Origin: Rhodospirillales bacterium
GTDB taxonomy: Bacteria > Pseudomonadota > Alphaproteobacteria > Rhodospirillales > Defluviicoccaceae
DNA length: 64,000 bases
Direction: 5' to 3'
Assembly: GCA_016712375.1 (NCBI GenBank)
Contig: JADJRE010000011.1
Location: 62,001 to 126,000, forward strand
In this document: positions 18,437 to 28,370 of the stretch, in pieces
Layout: the number at the start of each line of letters is the position of its first letter
Position numbering within the stretch: the first letter of the stretch is position 1
Position numbers and translations under genes: made by a program
Notes under the pieces: generated by a model
Seen by the model: the letters and a program-made list of their open reading frames with translations, nothing else
Databases searched by the model: none
Told to the model about the DNA's origin: nothing

Positions 18437-19683
18437 CTACAGCGATGGATCGCCATCGTCGCTGATGAGCAGCGACGACAGAACCAGCGCGCCATTCGGT
18501 AGAGGGCGCGTGATCGAGAAGCTGCCATCCGGACGCAACGTCACCGGACGGCCGAACAGCTGCAGCCTGGTGCCGGGCCGAGCGCGCCCGAAAATGTGTA
18601 GTTCGGCGTTGATCTCGAACTCCACTGCCTCACGGCCCAGGGCGAAGCTCGACAGTGTCAGCACGTTTTCCAGCGGCAGTGCTTCCGGGTGATCACCCGC
18701 CGGTTCATCGTTAGGCTCGGGCGCTCCCGCCTCACCATCGCGCGGCGCATCATCGCTTGGCGCATCATCGTGCGGCGCATCGTTCGCGGCGAGTTCGGCC
18801 GGCGGTACTTGGGCTTCCGGCGGGACCGGAACGTCGCCCGGCGGAAAATCGCCGCTTTGGCCGCCTGGTACAAATTCACCTGCGTCTGTCGGCGGCGAAG
18901 GAAATGAGTAGCGCACGGCCTCGGGGGTTCAGGCGCGGCTGTCGGTGGCGGCGCCACGGCCGCCGCCGCAAACGGCGATGTCTGAGGCGCACCCTCGCCC
19001 GTTTCCGCGGCTTGCGATGGAGTTTCGGGCAGCGCAAGCGGATCATACGCCCCGGGCGCCGACGGCGGCTGTGGAAAGGGATGGATCACCGGCTCCCGAT
19101 CCAGACCCGGACTTGCTTCTGCGACTGGCGACGGTGGTGGCGGCGGTACAAAGGGGGGCGGCGAAGTGTCGTCAACCACGGGCGCACGCGAAATGGTGTC
19201 CCCGGCCGGGCCAAGGCGCGGCAGCTCGACATGCGCCGGACAGGCCAGGGACCACAAGCCGCCGTCCACCCGCCGCAATCCGAGTTCACTTCGATATTCA
19301 CGCGCGTCGCCCCAGATATCGACGTAGCACTGGCCCTGCAGGCCGATCACCTCGACGTCGAAGGCGGTTTCGGCAGCGCCATCGTCACCGATCTCCATGG
19401 TTCGCAGAACCATCGCGGCGTCTCGCCCGTGGTCATCCATTTGGCGACGCGCGTCTTCGACGGCGGCGGCGTCGAGTGTCCAGAAGGCATGCAGATGCCG
19501 CGGATCAACGTCGATCAGTACAAGCTGGGGTGCCCGCAGTGGGCGCGGAAAAGCAACACGAACCTCTTCGGCGACGCGCCGCAACTCATCCGGCGTTAGC
19601 ACCACCGCAGACCTGGGAGCGCGCTCGCGCTGTCGAGCAACGTCCGATGCGGGACGTTTGCGGGATTCGGTATCCGCCTGCAA
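18437..19683 (-). CDS. DUF4912 domain protein, one-base frame break
   Basis: A DUF4912 protein of unknown biochemical role, encoded directly upstream of the GH57 enzyme. The N-terminal half (about residues 25-155) carries the domain, including LHAFWTLD, GQCYVDIWGDAREYRSELG and an aromatic/acidic pattern reminiscent of carbohydrate-binding beta folds. A long Pro-rich linker follows. A C-terminal segment with EINAELHIFGRARPGT, FGRPVTLRPDGSF and ALVLSSLLISDDGD looks like a second beta-rich domain. The frame breaks at the G run 18923-18927; one added base joins the two halves. The pairing suggests an accessory to glycogen branching, which is an inference. Confidence 0.85.
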
Positions 19684-19923
19684 AGGGTTTTGTCCCCCAC
19701 TCCAGTTCGGTCGGTCGCGTCGCTGATGCGCCGATCCGTATTATTTCAGTTATGCAGATACACCTAATCGCCCCGCGTCGGCAATGTTCCCCACAGCCCG
19801 GGACCGCATCGTCGGTGCGCGCAGCATGTACCAACGTGTCCTTGGTTCGACCTTTCGTTCCTTTCGCGAAGGTGCCAGAGTCTGCGTGGACCTTCCGGAG
19901 TAGGAGTGAAGGGGTCGGGAAAG

Positions 19924-20922
19924 ATGCGGGATGTCGACATGAACGCGGGGCTCGAACCTGGCCTGCGCTTCGCCTGTCTGCTGGACGGCCGCGGAGGCTG
20001 CGCGGAGATGGACTGGAAGGGCGTCGCGGCGTGGCGCCCCGAGCAAGGTTTTCTGTGGATCCACCTCGAGCGCGACGTCCCTGACGCGATGCGCTGGATC
20101 ACCGAAGCCAGTGGCGTGGAGCCGCTGGTGGCGCAAGCGCTGCTCGACGATGAATCCCGGCCCACCATCGAATCCTTTGACGCCGCGCTGCTGCTCGTGC
20201 TGCGAGGCGTCAATCTGGCCGAAAAGGACGAGGTGGAACTGGTGCCGATCCATATATGGATCGACCAGCATCGCGCGATTACGCTGCGCGACAAGGATCA
20301 CGCGCTGAGCGCATTACGCGACATCCGCATCGCCCTGCAGTGCGGCCGCGGGCCCCGGAAGCCGGGCGGCCTTCTGGTACAGATTTGCGAGAAGATCGTC
20401 CGCGATACCGGTCCCAGCGTCGAGGAGATGGACGACGAGGTTGAACATCTTGAAGACCTGCTGGCAGGCACCGCTTCAAAGGAGCTCCGCCGGGACCTGG
20501 CGGAGCTGCGGCGACGAGCCGTTCACCTGCGCCGTTTTCTGGGGCCCCAGCGCGAGGCGCTGATCCGCTTGCAGACGGAGGACACCCTGCTGTTGGATAA
20601 GAGCGATCGGATGCGGTTACGCTGCGTCATCGACAGCGTCATCCGATATCTGGAGGATATGGACGCATTGCGGGACCGGACGACCATTTTGCACGAGGAA
20701 CTCGCGGCGCAGATCTCGGAGAAAATCGCCCTCACATCCAATCGTCTCACCGCGGTGGCGGCACTGCTGTTGCCGCCAAGCCTGGTCGCCGGCATGCTGG
20801 GCGCCAACATCGGCGGTATTCCCGGCCAGCAGAGCCCGATCGCGTTCTGGGAGATGAGCCTGGTAATGCTGGCTCTGATGCTGGTGCAGGGTGTCGTACT
20901 ACGCCGCATCGGCTGGCTGTAG
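19924..20922 (+). CDS. CorA-superfamily divalent cation transporter (ZntB-like)
   Basis: A membrane transporter of the CorA/ZntB superfamily: a large N-terminal cytoplasmic alpha/beta domain, a long stalk helix with EEMDDEVEHLEDLL, then two C-terminal helices. The pore signature is GANIGGIPG instead of the CorA GMN, which is the ZntB form, and family members carry zinc or magnesium. The last helix ends GVVLRRIGWL at the C-terminus, as usual. I prefer the ATG at 19924, which has AAGGGG 10 bases upstream, over the GTG at 19906. It is transcribed divergently from the DUF4912 gene. Confidence 0.92.
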   Translation: MRDVDMNAGLEPGLRFACLLDGRGGCAEMDWKGVAAWRPEQGFLWIHLERDVPDAMRWITEASGVEPLVAQALLDDESRPTIESFDAALLLVLRGVNLAEKDEVELVPIHIWIDQHRAITLRDKDHALSALRDIRIALQCGRGPRKPGGLLVQICEKIVRDTGPSVEEMDDEVEHLEDLLAGTASKELRRDLAELRRRAVHLRRFLGPQREALIRLQTEDTLLLDKSDRMRLRCVIDSVIRYLEDMDALRDRTTILHEELAAQISEKIALTSNRLTAVAALLLPPSLVAGMLGANIGGIPGQQSPIAFWEMSLVMLALMLVQGVVLRRIGWL

Positions 20923-20941
20923 AGCGCGGAAACGACTCAGG

Positions 20942-21685
20942 ATGGACGTGATCGCTCTTTGCCGCAATTATCGGGAAGTGCATCGAGCGCTTCTGCCGAG
21001 GCTGCTCGCGCATCACCTTGGTCGGCGCCTTCGCAGCCGCGGCTCCGCCTCATCATCCATCCCACCGCCGCTATCGCCAGGATGGTTACGGGATGAAGTG
21101 TTGACCCTTGGTCAGTTCACAGCGGACTGGTTTTCAGTAAACATCTCACACCTTTACCCGGCGCTGAGCGGCATGACCCGCCCTTTCAGGCGCTACCTGG
21201 AAATAGGTTGCTACGAGGGGCTGTCTACCGTGTGGTTCGGCGCCTTCTTGCGACGTAGCTGCTCGGCTCCCGAATTGGTATGCATCGATCCGTTTGCCGG
21301 TTATCCGCAGCCGGGTGAACAGCGAGGAACGCAGGTTGAGGCGAACTTCGACGCCAACATCTCGCGCTTCCTCGGCGATCTGTCGATCACCAAGATCAAC
21401 AAGCCATCACTCACGGCGCTGCCGGCTCTGATCGAAACAGCGGAGGTCTTCGACGTCGTCTATGTCGATGGGTCGCATCGCAGCCTCGATGTCATGACCG
21501 ACGCGGTGCTGGCATGGCGGCTGCTGGCCGACCGAGGATTGATGATCTTCGACGACTATCTGTGGGCGCCCCGGGGAGAAGCTGACCGCCCACTACCGGC
21601 GGTAAATGCTTTTCTGGATCTGCTTGATGGCCGTTGCCGCGCCATCGACTGCTACCACCAGGCGATCATTGAGAAGCTCCGATGA
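20942..21685 (+). CDS. Class I SAM-dependent methyltransferase (Methyltransf_24-like)
   Basis: A 247-residue Rossmann-fold methyltransferase. YLEIGCYEGLSTVWFG is motif I, LVCIDPFAGYP the acidic ribose-binding strand, and DVVYVDGSHRSLDVMTDAVLAW and LMIFDDYLW are the hallmarks of the Methyltransf_24 group, which often modifies glycans, rhamnosyl units or small molecules. The substrate is not predictable. The ATG at 20942 lies 19 bp after the CorA-like gene, so the two may share a transcript. The first ~60 residues are basic and not conserved. Confidence 0.87.
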   Translation: MDVIALCRNYREVHRALLPRLLAHHLGRRLRSRGSASSSIPPPLSPGWLRDEVLTLGQFTADWFSVNISHLYPALSGMTRPFRRYLEIGCYEGLSTVWFGAFLRRSCSAPELVCIDPFAGYPQPGEQRGTQVEANFDANISRFLGDLSITKINKPSLTALPALIETAEVFDVVYVDGSHRSLDVMTDAVLAWRLLADRGLMIFDDYLWAPRGEADRPLPAVNAFLDLLDGRCRAIDCYHQAIIEKLR

Positions 21686-21818
21686 CGTTTCGGCGATTTC
21701 CGCCGCCTGAGCCGCTATCGGCGGCGGCGCGGCGCGGCATAGCCGCCGGCAGTGATTGCGCTTTGTTGATTGGCAGCCGCTCAGCGCCGGCGATATCGTG
21801 CGGAATGTCGCCTGCGTC

Positions 21819-23009
21819 ATGACCCGACGGTTTCTCTTGATTAGCAACGTGTGCCGCCTGGCACGACCCAGGGCAATGTTTCTTGGCCTGTGCGTGGCTT
21901 TCCTCGCGGCCGTGAGTGGGTGTCGTGAGCAGTCGCACGCGCAGCAGCAGAGCGCGCCACCGCCGCCGGCAGTGGTCGTCGCTCCTGTCGAACGGGTCGA
22001 CATCAATCCGCGTATCGAATACGTCGGCCAGACGGTGGCGGTCGACACCGTCGACTTGCGCGCACGGGTCCAGGCAACGCTGGTTCGGCGCACCTTTGTC
22101 GAAGGAGACGACGTTGCCGCTGGCGCACTCCTCTTCGGCCTCGAACGCGAGCCCTTCGAGGCTGCGGTCGACTCCGCGGCAGCGAAAGTGGCGGAGCAGC
22201 GTGCCGCCGTCGTTAGGACCCGCCGCGACCTGGAACGCGCCCGAACACTCTCAAGCCAGGGCAATGTGAGTCTGCAAACGCTCGACCGGGCAATCGCCGA
22301 CCAGCAGCAGGCGGAAGCCCTGCTGCGAGGCAGCGAGGCGGAACTCCGTCAGGCACAGATCAACCTCGGCTATACTCAGATCGTGGCGCCCTTCGATGGC
22401 CGCATCGGCCGCTCGGTGTACAGCGTCGGCCAGTGGGTCGGCCCGGACAGCGGCGTATTGGCGACGCTGGTCAAGCTCGACCCGATCTATGTCGTCTTTA
22501 ATGTTAGCGAACAGCGCTACCTAGACTACCAGCTGCGGGTCGAGCAGGCGATCCGCGCGGGCACGGCTAAGCCCGAATATGTTCCCCGGCTGCGGTTGTC
22601 GAATGGGGTTGATTACGGGCATGCCGGCAGACTGACCTTCGTCGACAACGAAGTCGATCCAGGTACCGGGACGATCGCAGTCCGCGCCGAATTTCCTAAT
22701 CCACAAAAACTTTTGGTGCCCGGCCTGTTCGGCACCATCGTCCTGGAGCAGGCGGAAACAAAACCGGCACTGCTGGTGCCGCAGGCCGCGGTGCAGGAGG
22801 ATCAGGCCGGGAAGTTTGTGCTCGTCGTGGGCGACGGCGACAAGGTGGAGGTTCGCCGCGTCGAGACCGGCGCCCGCGTCGGCATCCGATGGGAGGTATC
22901 GTCCGGCCTGGTTGAGGGAGAGCGGGTGATCTGGGAAGGCATCCAGAAAGTTCGTCCGGGCGCCCAGGTCGCACCGACCGTAAAGCTGCCGGCCGCGCCG
23001 GCGGGATGA
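21819..23009 (+). CDS. RND efflux periplasmic adaptor lipoprotein (AcrA/MexA-like)
   Basis: A membrane-fusion subunit linking an inner-membrane RND pump to an outer-membrane channel. The signal sequence ends in LAAVSGC, so the protein is probably a lipoprotein. The order is barrel-sandwich (RVDINPRIEYVGQTVAVDTVDLRARVQ), alpha-hairpin (QRAAVVRTRRDLERARTLSSQGN, QQQAEALLRGSEAEL), lipoyl half (INLGYTQIVAPFDGRIG), then beta-barrel and membrane-proximal domains. The start at the ATG 21819 gives the best signal peptide. It lies 4 bp upstream of the pump gene. No TolC-type channel gene is nearby. Confidence 0.94.
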   Translation: MTRRFLLISNVCRLARPRAMFLGLCVAFLAAVSGCREQSHAQQQSAPPPPAVVVAPVERVDINPRIEYVGQTVAVDTVDLRARVQATLVRRTFVEGDDVAAGALLFGLEREPFEAAVDSAAAKVAEQRAAVVRTRRDLERARTLSSQGNVSLQTLDRAIADQQQAEALLRGSEAELRQAQINLGYTQIVAPFDGRIGRSVYSVGQWVGPDSGVLATLVKLDPIYVVFNVSEQRYLDYQLRVEQAIRAGTAKPEYVPRLRLSNGVDYGHAGRLTFVDNEVDPGTGTIAVRAEFPNPQKLLVPGLFGTIVLEQAETKPALLVPQAAVQEDQAGKFVLVVGDGDKVEVRRVETGARVGIRWEVSSGLVEGERVIWEGIQKVRPGAQVAPTVKLPAAPAG

Positions 23010-23013
23010 GCGG

Positions 23014-26000
23014 ATGCTGAGCACCTTCTTTATCGATCGGCCGAAATTCGCCTTTGTCGTATCAATCGTCATCACGCTCGCCGGGTTGATCTCGCTGACG
23101 ACGCTGCCGATCGATCAGTTCCCGGATATCACCCCGCCGGTCGTGCAGGTGTCCGCCTCGTATCCCGGCGCCAACGCGCAAGTAATTGAATCTACCGTGG
23201 CGCAACCGCTGGAGGAACAAATCAACGGCGTCGAGAACATGATCTATCGCGCGTCGACCAGCGGCAACGACGGCACGCTGAACATGCAGGTGACATTCGA
23301 GGTCGGCAGTGATCCGGACATCGCCCAGGTCAACGTGCAGAACCGTATCGCCCTGGCGCAGCCCCGCCTGCCGGAGGAGGTCGTTCGCCAGGGGATCTCG
23401 GTGCGCAAGCAATCGACCAACCTGTTGCTGGTGATCAACCTGACATCGCCCGGCGAGAGCCGAGACAGTCTTTACCTCAGCAATTATGCGACCATCAACC
23501 TGATCGACGCGCTGTCCCGCGTGCCGGGCGTCGGCCAGGCGACGATCTTCGGAGCGCGCGATTACAGCATGCGCATGTGGCTCGACGCGGCGCGCATGGC
23601 CAGTCTCGGCATCGATACGACGGACGTTGTGCAGGCGATCCGCGAGCAGAACGTGCAGGTGGCGGCCGGCCAGATCGGCGGTGCACCAAGCGCCGCCGAC
23701 CAGCAGTTCCAGTATACCATCCGCACGCAAGGCCGCCTCGCCGACGTGGCTGCCTTCGAGAACATCATCGTCCGCGCCCGACCCGACGGCTCCACGGTGC
23801 GCATCCGCGACATCGCCAGGGTCGAGCTCGGCGCCCGTAATTATGCGTCTTTTGGCCTGCTTGACGGCAAGCCATCGGCGAACATCGGCATCTACCAGCT
23901 TCCCGGATCAAACGCGCTGGCAGTGGCCACCAAGGTACAGGCGGAGGTTGATCGTCTGGCACAGCGCTTCCCGCCGGACCTGCAGGCGAGCATCCTTTAC
24001 GATACTACCCGGTTCGTTGATGCGTCGGTGCGCCAGGTTTTAACGACGCTGCTTGAAGCGCTCGCCCTGGTCGTCCTTGTGGTTTACGTCTTCCTGCAGG
24101 ACTGGCGGATGACGGTGATCCCGTCGATCGCCATCCCGGTCTCGCTGATCGGCACCTTCGCTGCGATGAGCGCGCTCGGTTTCAGCATCAACACCGTCAC
24201 CCTGTTCGGCCTGGTGCTGTCGATCGGCATCGTTGTTGATGACGCGATCATCGTCGTCGAGAACGTGCAGCGAAAGCTGACGCAAGGCATGGCGCCACGC
24301 GACGCGGCGGTGGCGGCAATGCGCGAGGTCACCGGCCCGATCATCGCAACCTCGCTCGTGCTGCTGGCAGTGTTCGTGCCGGTGGGCTTCATCCCCGGCA
24401 TCACCGGTCAGCTCTACCAGAACTTCGCCCTTACCATCGCCGTCGCCGTGCTGATTTCAACGGTCAACGCGCTCACTCTAAGTCCGGCGCTGTGCGCAAC
24501 GGTTCTGCGAGCGCACACGACACGCCATGGCATGCTGTTTCGCGGTTTCAACCGCGGCTTCGATGTGTTGCTGGCTCGCTACACCGGCTGGGTACGCGCG
24601 CTGGTGCGCCGCGTCACGGTCGTCCTTGTCGTCTTCATGCTCCTCGTCGGCCTGACAGTGTGGGGGTTCCTGCGGCTGCCGACGGCGTTCCTGCCGGATG
24701 AAGATCAAGGCTACTTCTTCGTCAATGTGCAATTGCCGCCGGCCGCGGCCCTCACCCGGACGGCCGACGTCATGGATGAGGTTGGCCGTATCCTGAAGAA
24801 GACCCCCGGCATTCGCAGCGTCGTCGCCATTGGCGGCTTCAGCTTCTTGACGGGTACCGCCGCCTCGAACAGCGGCGTCCTTTTCGCCGTGCTGGAACCC
24901 TGGTTCGAGAGGACCGGCCCTGATCTGCAGGTCCAGGCGATCCTGCGGCGGGTCCGCGGTCAGTTCGCGGCCATCCCGGAAGCGACGGTGATTGCCTTCA
25001 ACGCCCCTTCGATTCGCGGCCTCGGCACCACCGGGGGCTTCGATTTCCAGTTGCAGGATCCGCGCGGCGGCAGCCCACAGGAACTCGCGACGGCGCTGCG
25101 CGCGCTGATCGTCGCCGCAAATCAACAGCCGGAACTGCGCAACGTCTTTTCGACCTTCCAGGCAGATGTCCCGCAGATCTGGGTAGAGATCGACCGCGAC
25201 AAGGCAAAGAAGCAAGGCGTTTCACTTGCGACACTGTTTGCCACCCTGCAAACCCAACTGGGATCGTTCTACGTCAACGACTTCAATAAGTTCGGCCGTG
25301 TTTACCGGGTGATTTTGCAGGCGGAGAGAGATTACCGGCGCCAGCCCGAGGATATCTTGCGGCTGTACGTGCGCAACGATCAGGGAGACATGGTGCCGCT
25401 GCGCACGCTCGCCAGCCTATCCTCGACCCTGGGGCCTGAAACGATCCGCCGCTACAATCTTTATCGAGCGGCGCAGGTGAATGGTGAAGCGGCGCCCGGC
25501 CGCAGTTCTGGCGAGGCGATTGCGGCGATGCAGCGGTTGGCAGCCAGCGTGCTGCCGGAGGGGATGACCTACGAGTGGTCCGGCGTGACGTTGCAGGAGC
25601 TTGAGGCGGGCCAAAAAGCGCCGATGCTGTTTGCCCTCGCCATCCTGTTCGCCTACTTGTTTCTCGTTGCCCAATACGAAAGTTGGTCGATACCTTTTTC
25701 AGTGATGCTGTCAGTACCACTGGCAGCGCTTGGTGCGGTCGTCGGCCTGGGGGTCGCTGGGCTGGCCAACGACATCTACGCGCAGATCGGCATGGTGCTG
25801 CTGATCGCGCTCGCGGCAAAGAACGCCATCCTGATCGTCGAGTTTGCCCGCGTCCGCCACGCCGGCGGCGAAGAGATGCGGAGCGCAGCGGTGGCCGCCG
25901 CCAACCTGCGGTTCCGCGCGATCCTGATGACGGCGTTTTCCTTCATTCTCGGTGTCTTGCCGTTGCTGCTGGCGAGTGGCGCGGGCGCGGCTAGCCGAAA

Positions 26001-26130
26001 GTCGCTCGGCACGACCGTGTTCTCGGGAATGCTTGCGGCGACGATCGTCGGGACGCTGCTGGTGCCGGTCTTCTACGTCGCGGTGCAGGGTGCGGTAGAG
26101 GGCTGTCGGGCAACCGATCAGCCGGCGTAA
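23014..26130 (+). CDS. HAE1-family RND multidrug efflux permease (AcrB-like)
   Basis: A 1038-residue inner-membrane proton/drug antiporter. It starts MLSTFFIDRPKFAFV, has two large periplasmic loops and twelve membrane helices, and carries the proton-relay aspartate pair D409-D410 in GIVVDDAIIVVENV. NFNKFGRVY-like elements (DFNKFGRVY) and a second-half AKNAILIVEFA motif complete the family pattern. The frame is intact along its whole length, in contrast with many neighbours. It pairs with the adaptor directly upstream and needs an outer-membrane channel encoded elsewhere. Confidence 0.97.
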   Translation: MLSTFFIDRPKFAFVVSIVITLAGLISLTTLPIDQFPDITPPVVQVSASYPGANAQVIESTVAQPLEEQINGVENMIYRASTSGNDGTLNMQVTFEVGSDPDIAQVNVQNRIALAQPRLPEEVVRQGISVRKQSTNLLLVINLTSPGESRDSLYLSNYATINLIDALSRVPGVGQATIFGARDYSMRMWLDAARMASLGIDTTDVVQAIREQNVQVAAGQIGGAPSAADQQFQYTIRTQGRLADVAAFENIIVRARPDGSTVRIRDIARVELGARNYASFGLLDGKPSANIGIYQLPGSNALAVATKVQAEVDRLAQRFPPDLQASILYDTTRFVDASVRQVLTTLLEALALVVLVVYVFLQDWRMTVIPSIAIPVSLIGTFAAMSALGFSINTVTLFGLVLSIGIVVDDAIIVVENVQRKLTQGMAPRDAAVAAMREVTGPIIATSLVLLAVFVPVGFIPGITGQLYQNFALTIAVAVLISTVNALTLSPALCATVLRAHTTRHGMLFRGFNRGFDVLLARYTGWVRALVRRVTVVLVVFMLLVGLTVWGFLRLPTAFLPDEDQGYFFVNVQLPPAAALTRTADVMDEVGRILKKTPGIRSVVAIGGFSFLTGTAASNSGVLFAVLEPWFERTGPDLQVQAILRRVRGQFAAIPEATVIAFNAPSIRGLGTTGGFDFQLQDPRGGSPQELATALRALIVAANQQPELRNVFSTFQADVPQIWVEIDRDKAKKQGVSLATLFATLQTQLGSFYVNDFNKFGRVYRVILQAERDYRRQPEDILRLYVRNDQGDMVPLRTLASLSSTLGPETIRRYNLYRAAQVNGEAAPGRSSGEAIAAMQRLAASVLPEGMTYEWSGVTLQELEAGQKAPMLFALAILFAYLFLVAQYESWSIPFSVMLSVPLAALGAVVGLGVAGLANDIYAQIGMVLLIALAAKNAILIVEFARVRHAGGEEMRSAAVAAANLRFRAILMTAFSFILGVLPLLLASGAGAASRKSLGTTVFSGMLAATIVGTLLVPVFYVAVQGAVEGCRATDQPA

Positions 26131-26202
26131 AATCTGCACCCGCGCCGGAAAGGCCTCCCCCCGGTGGCGCCTAGGCACCTGCTGGCGCCCTCACAGACGA
26201 AA

Positions 26203-26222
26203 AGGCCGCCCATGGGCGGCCT
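26203..26222 (-). terminator. Rho-independent terminator of the cold-shock gene
   Basis: A perfect 20-bp GC-rich palindrome followed, when read on the minus strand, by TTTT. It lies 26 bp past the cspA-like stop codon, and also faces the end of the convergent RND operon, so it could act in both directions, more strongly for the minus strand. Confidence 0.75.
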
Positions 26223-26248
26223 CTTTGGCAACAAACGGGCGGCGGCGC

Positions 26249-26452
26249 TCAGGCTGCCTGCAGGTTGACCGCCTTGGGGCCGCGAGGATCGCGCTGCACC
26301 TCGAACCTGATGCGCTGGCCTTCCGACAGATAGCCGAGGCCGGAGCGTTCCACTGCCGAAACGTGAACGAAGACATCTTTCGAGCCATCATCCGGCGAAA
26401 TGAAACCGAAGCCCCGCGTGGTGTTGAAGAACTTCACCGTACCAGTCTGCAT
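26249..26452 (-). CDS. Cold-shock domain protein (CspA family)
   Basis: A 67-residue single OB-fold protein that binds single-stranded RNA/DNA and acts as an RNA chaperone. RNP1 reads GFGFISP and RNP2 DVFVHVSAV. The start MQTGTVKFFNTTRGFG is normal for the family, though the usual lysine-rich first strand is slightly altered. A strong terminator follows. The upstream 396 bp is free of genes and could hold a long regulatory 5' leader, as is common for csp mRNAs. Which of the several Csp paralogues it is cannot be told. Confidence 0.96.
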   Translation of the reverse strand: MQTGTVKFFNTTRGFGFISPDDGSKDVFVHVSAVERSGLGYLSEGQRIRFEVQRDPRGPKAVNLQAA

Positions 26453-26849
26453 TTAAGGAAGGTCCTGACAGTTGGAACGCCGCGGCGGCAACCGCCGTCG
26501 CTGTGTGAAAGCCATCACGACGTGTGGAAGAAGCCTTGCGCACGCCGATCTGGCGGTCGAGGGCTGCCGGTACGTAGGTGCGCCGTCACGCGCGACATAT
26601 GGCAGACGCGAGTCTGAGGCGCAAGCTGTTCCACCGTTGCGCGACGCTGCTTGCACGGACGGGCCAACTGAGCCGCCATCATCCACCGAGTTGAATTGCA
26701 TTGCAGGCGTATCGCCTTGCGTGGCCGGTCCGCACTTGCTTCTATCCCGATCGGCTGGCCGCCCCTCGTCCTCTGACGGATGCAGAACAACAACAGGCGG
26801 GCGGCCACCCGCTTGCATCGACAACCTCTTGCAGGGGAATCACCGGCCC
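26453..26849. other. Gene-free interval between divergent cspA-like and GH57 genes
   Basis: About 400 bp with no protein-coding signal that I trust. It must contain the promoters for both divergent genes. An AGGGGA element at roughly 26832-26838 is the likely ribosome site of the GH57 gene. No repeat or strong hairpin was noticed. Confidence 0.5.
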
Positions 26850-28322
26850 ATGAGCATCGACCTGCCCGAATATGTGGATGGCCTGCCGAACATCGCCGGC
26901 CGCGAGAAGGACCTGGAGAAAGCGATTTCCGCGGCGGCAAAGGAGGAGGTGTTCCGCCCCGAAGGCAAGATCGACTTCGGCCGCATCAAGTCGGCCTGCG
27001 CGATCGCCCTGCACATGCACCAGCCGCTGATCCCGGCTGGCGGCTGGGACCTCAAGACCGCCGAGATCATCAGTAACCTCAAATACATGATGGACAACCA
27101 GGGCATCGGCGACAACCACAACGCCGGCGTCTTCGTCTGGTGCTACAAGCGGATCGGCGAGTTCGTCCCGCAGCTGATCGACGAGGGCCGGGAGCCCCGT
27201 GTCATGCTCGAATACTCCGGCACGCTGTTCCACGGCATGCGTCAGATGGGCCTGCACGACGTCTTTGACGCGCTGAAGCGTGCCACCTGCGATCCAAATT
27301 ACCGCCGTGGCGTCGAGTGGCTTGGCTGTCCTTGGGGGCATGCGGTGGCGCCGAGCACGCCGGTTCAGGACTACAGGCTGCACGTCAAGGCCTGGCAACA
27401 GCATTTCGCGGCAATCTTTGGAGTAGAGGCGCTGCAGAGGGTACGGGGCTTCTCGCCATCGGAGATGGCGCTGCCAAACCACCCCGACGTTGCCTACGCC
27501 TTCGTCAAGACGCTGCGCGATTGCGGCTACACCTGGGTGCTGGTGCAGGAGCACACCGTCGAGCAGCCGTCGAATGGCCACGGCCCGGAGCAGAAGCACC
27601 TGCCGCACAAGCTGGTGTGCACCAATTCTTCCGGCGAGACGGCTGAGATCATCGCGCTGGTCAAGACGCAGGGCTCCGATACCAAGCTGGTGGCGCAGAT
27701 GCAGCCCTTCTACGAGGCGAAGAGCCTCAGCCGCTGGCAGCTGGCGGGCAAGAGCGTGCCGCCGCTGGTCACCCAGATCGCCGATGGCGAGAACGGCGGG
27801 GTGATGATGAACGAGTTCCCCGGCAAGTTCATGGACTCCGTGCGCGAAGCGTCCGGCTCGGAAACGGCCTTCATGAATGGCACCGAATACCTCGAATATC
27901 TGTTCGCCGCCGGGATCAAGGAGAGCGACCTGCCGGTCATCCAGCCGCTGCACCAGAAGAAGATCTGGGACAAGATCAAGCCAGGCGCCGGGCCGGAGAA
28001 GCTGGCGAAGGCGATCGAGGAGTGCAAGAAGGAGGATCACCGCTTCCACATGGAAGGCGGATCCTGGACCAACGACATCTCGTGGGTGCGCGGCTACGAC
28101 GACCTGCTCGGCCCGATGGAACGGATGAGCATCGCCTTCAACCGGGTGCTGACCAAGAAGGGGCTGAAGACCGACGATCAGCGCTTCCGCAACGCGCTGT
28201 TCCACGTGATGTCGGCCGAAACAAGCTGCTACCGCTACTGGGGCCAGGGTATCTGGGTCGATTACGGCAAGGAAATCTGCCGCCGCGCCGAGGAGATCGT
28301 CGCTAAGGATTACGGCGCCTGA
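26850..28322 (+). CDS. Glycoside hydrolase family 57 protein
   Basis: The second GH57-type protein of the window, 490 residues and not closely similar to the first. Conserved regions include CAIALHMHQPLIP (region 1), LEYSGTLFHGM, and GFSPSEMALPNH, where the glutamate is the likely nucleophile. DGENGGVMMNEFP follows (region 4-like), then SAETSCYRYWGQG near the C-terminus. It should act on an alpha-glucan in the cytoplasm, with no signal peptide seen. The ATG at 26850 (MSIDLPEYVDG) was chosen over a long open frame upstream that has atypical composition. The exact activity is unknown. Confidence 0.88.
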   Translation: MSIDLPEYVDGLPNIAGREKDLEKAISAAAKEEVFRPEGKIDFGRIKSACAIALHMHQPLIPAGGWDLKTAEIISNLKYMMDNQGIGDNHNAGVFVWCYKRIGEFVPQLIDEGREPRVMLEYSGTLFHGMRQMGLHDVFDALKRATCDPNYRRGVEWLGCPWGHAVAPSTPVQDYRLHVKAWQQHFAAIFGVEALQRVRGFSPSEMALPNHPDVAYAFVKTLRDCGYTWVLVQEHTVEQPSNGHGPEQKHLPHKLVCTNSSGETAEIIALVKTQGSDTKLVAQMQPFYEAKSLSRWQLAGKSVPPLVTQIADGENGGVMMNEFPGKFMDSVREASGSETAFMNGTEYLEYLFAAGIKESDLPVIQPLHQKKIWDKIKPGAGPEKLAKAIEECKKEDHRFHMEGGSWTNDISWVRGYDDLLGPMERMSIAFNRVLTKKGLKTDDQRFRNALFHVMSAETSCYRYWGQGIWVDYGKEICRRAEEIVAKDYGA

Positions 28323-28370
28323 CCGTTGGGCGGGGGTGGCGGTAACCCGCTGCCCCTGTCGCCGAAACGG

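Noticed and set aside
26472..26849. A longer N-terminus for the second GH57 protein
   Set aside because: The 126 upstream codons are rich in Arg/Cys/Ser with no conserved pattern, and a good ATG with ribosome site lies at 26850.
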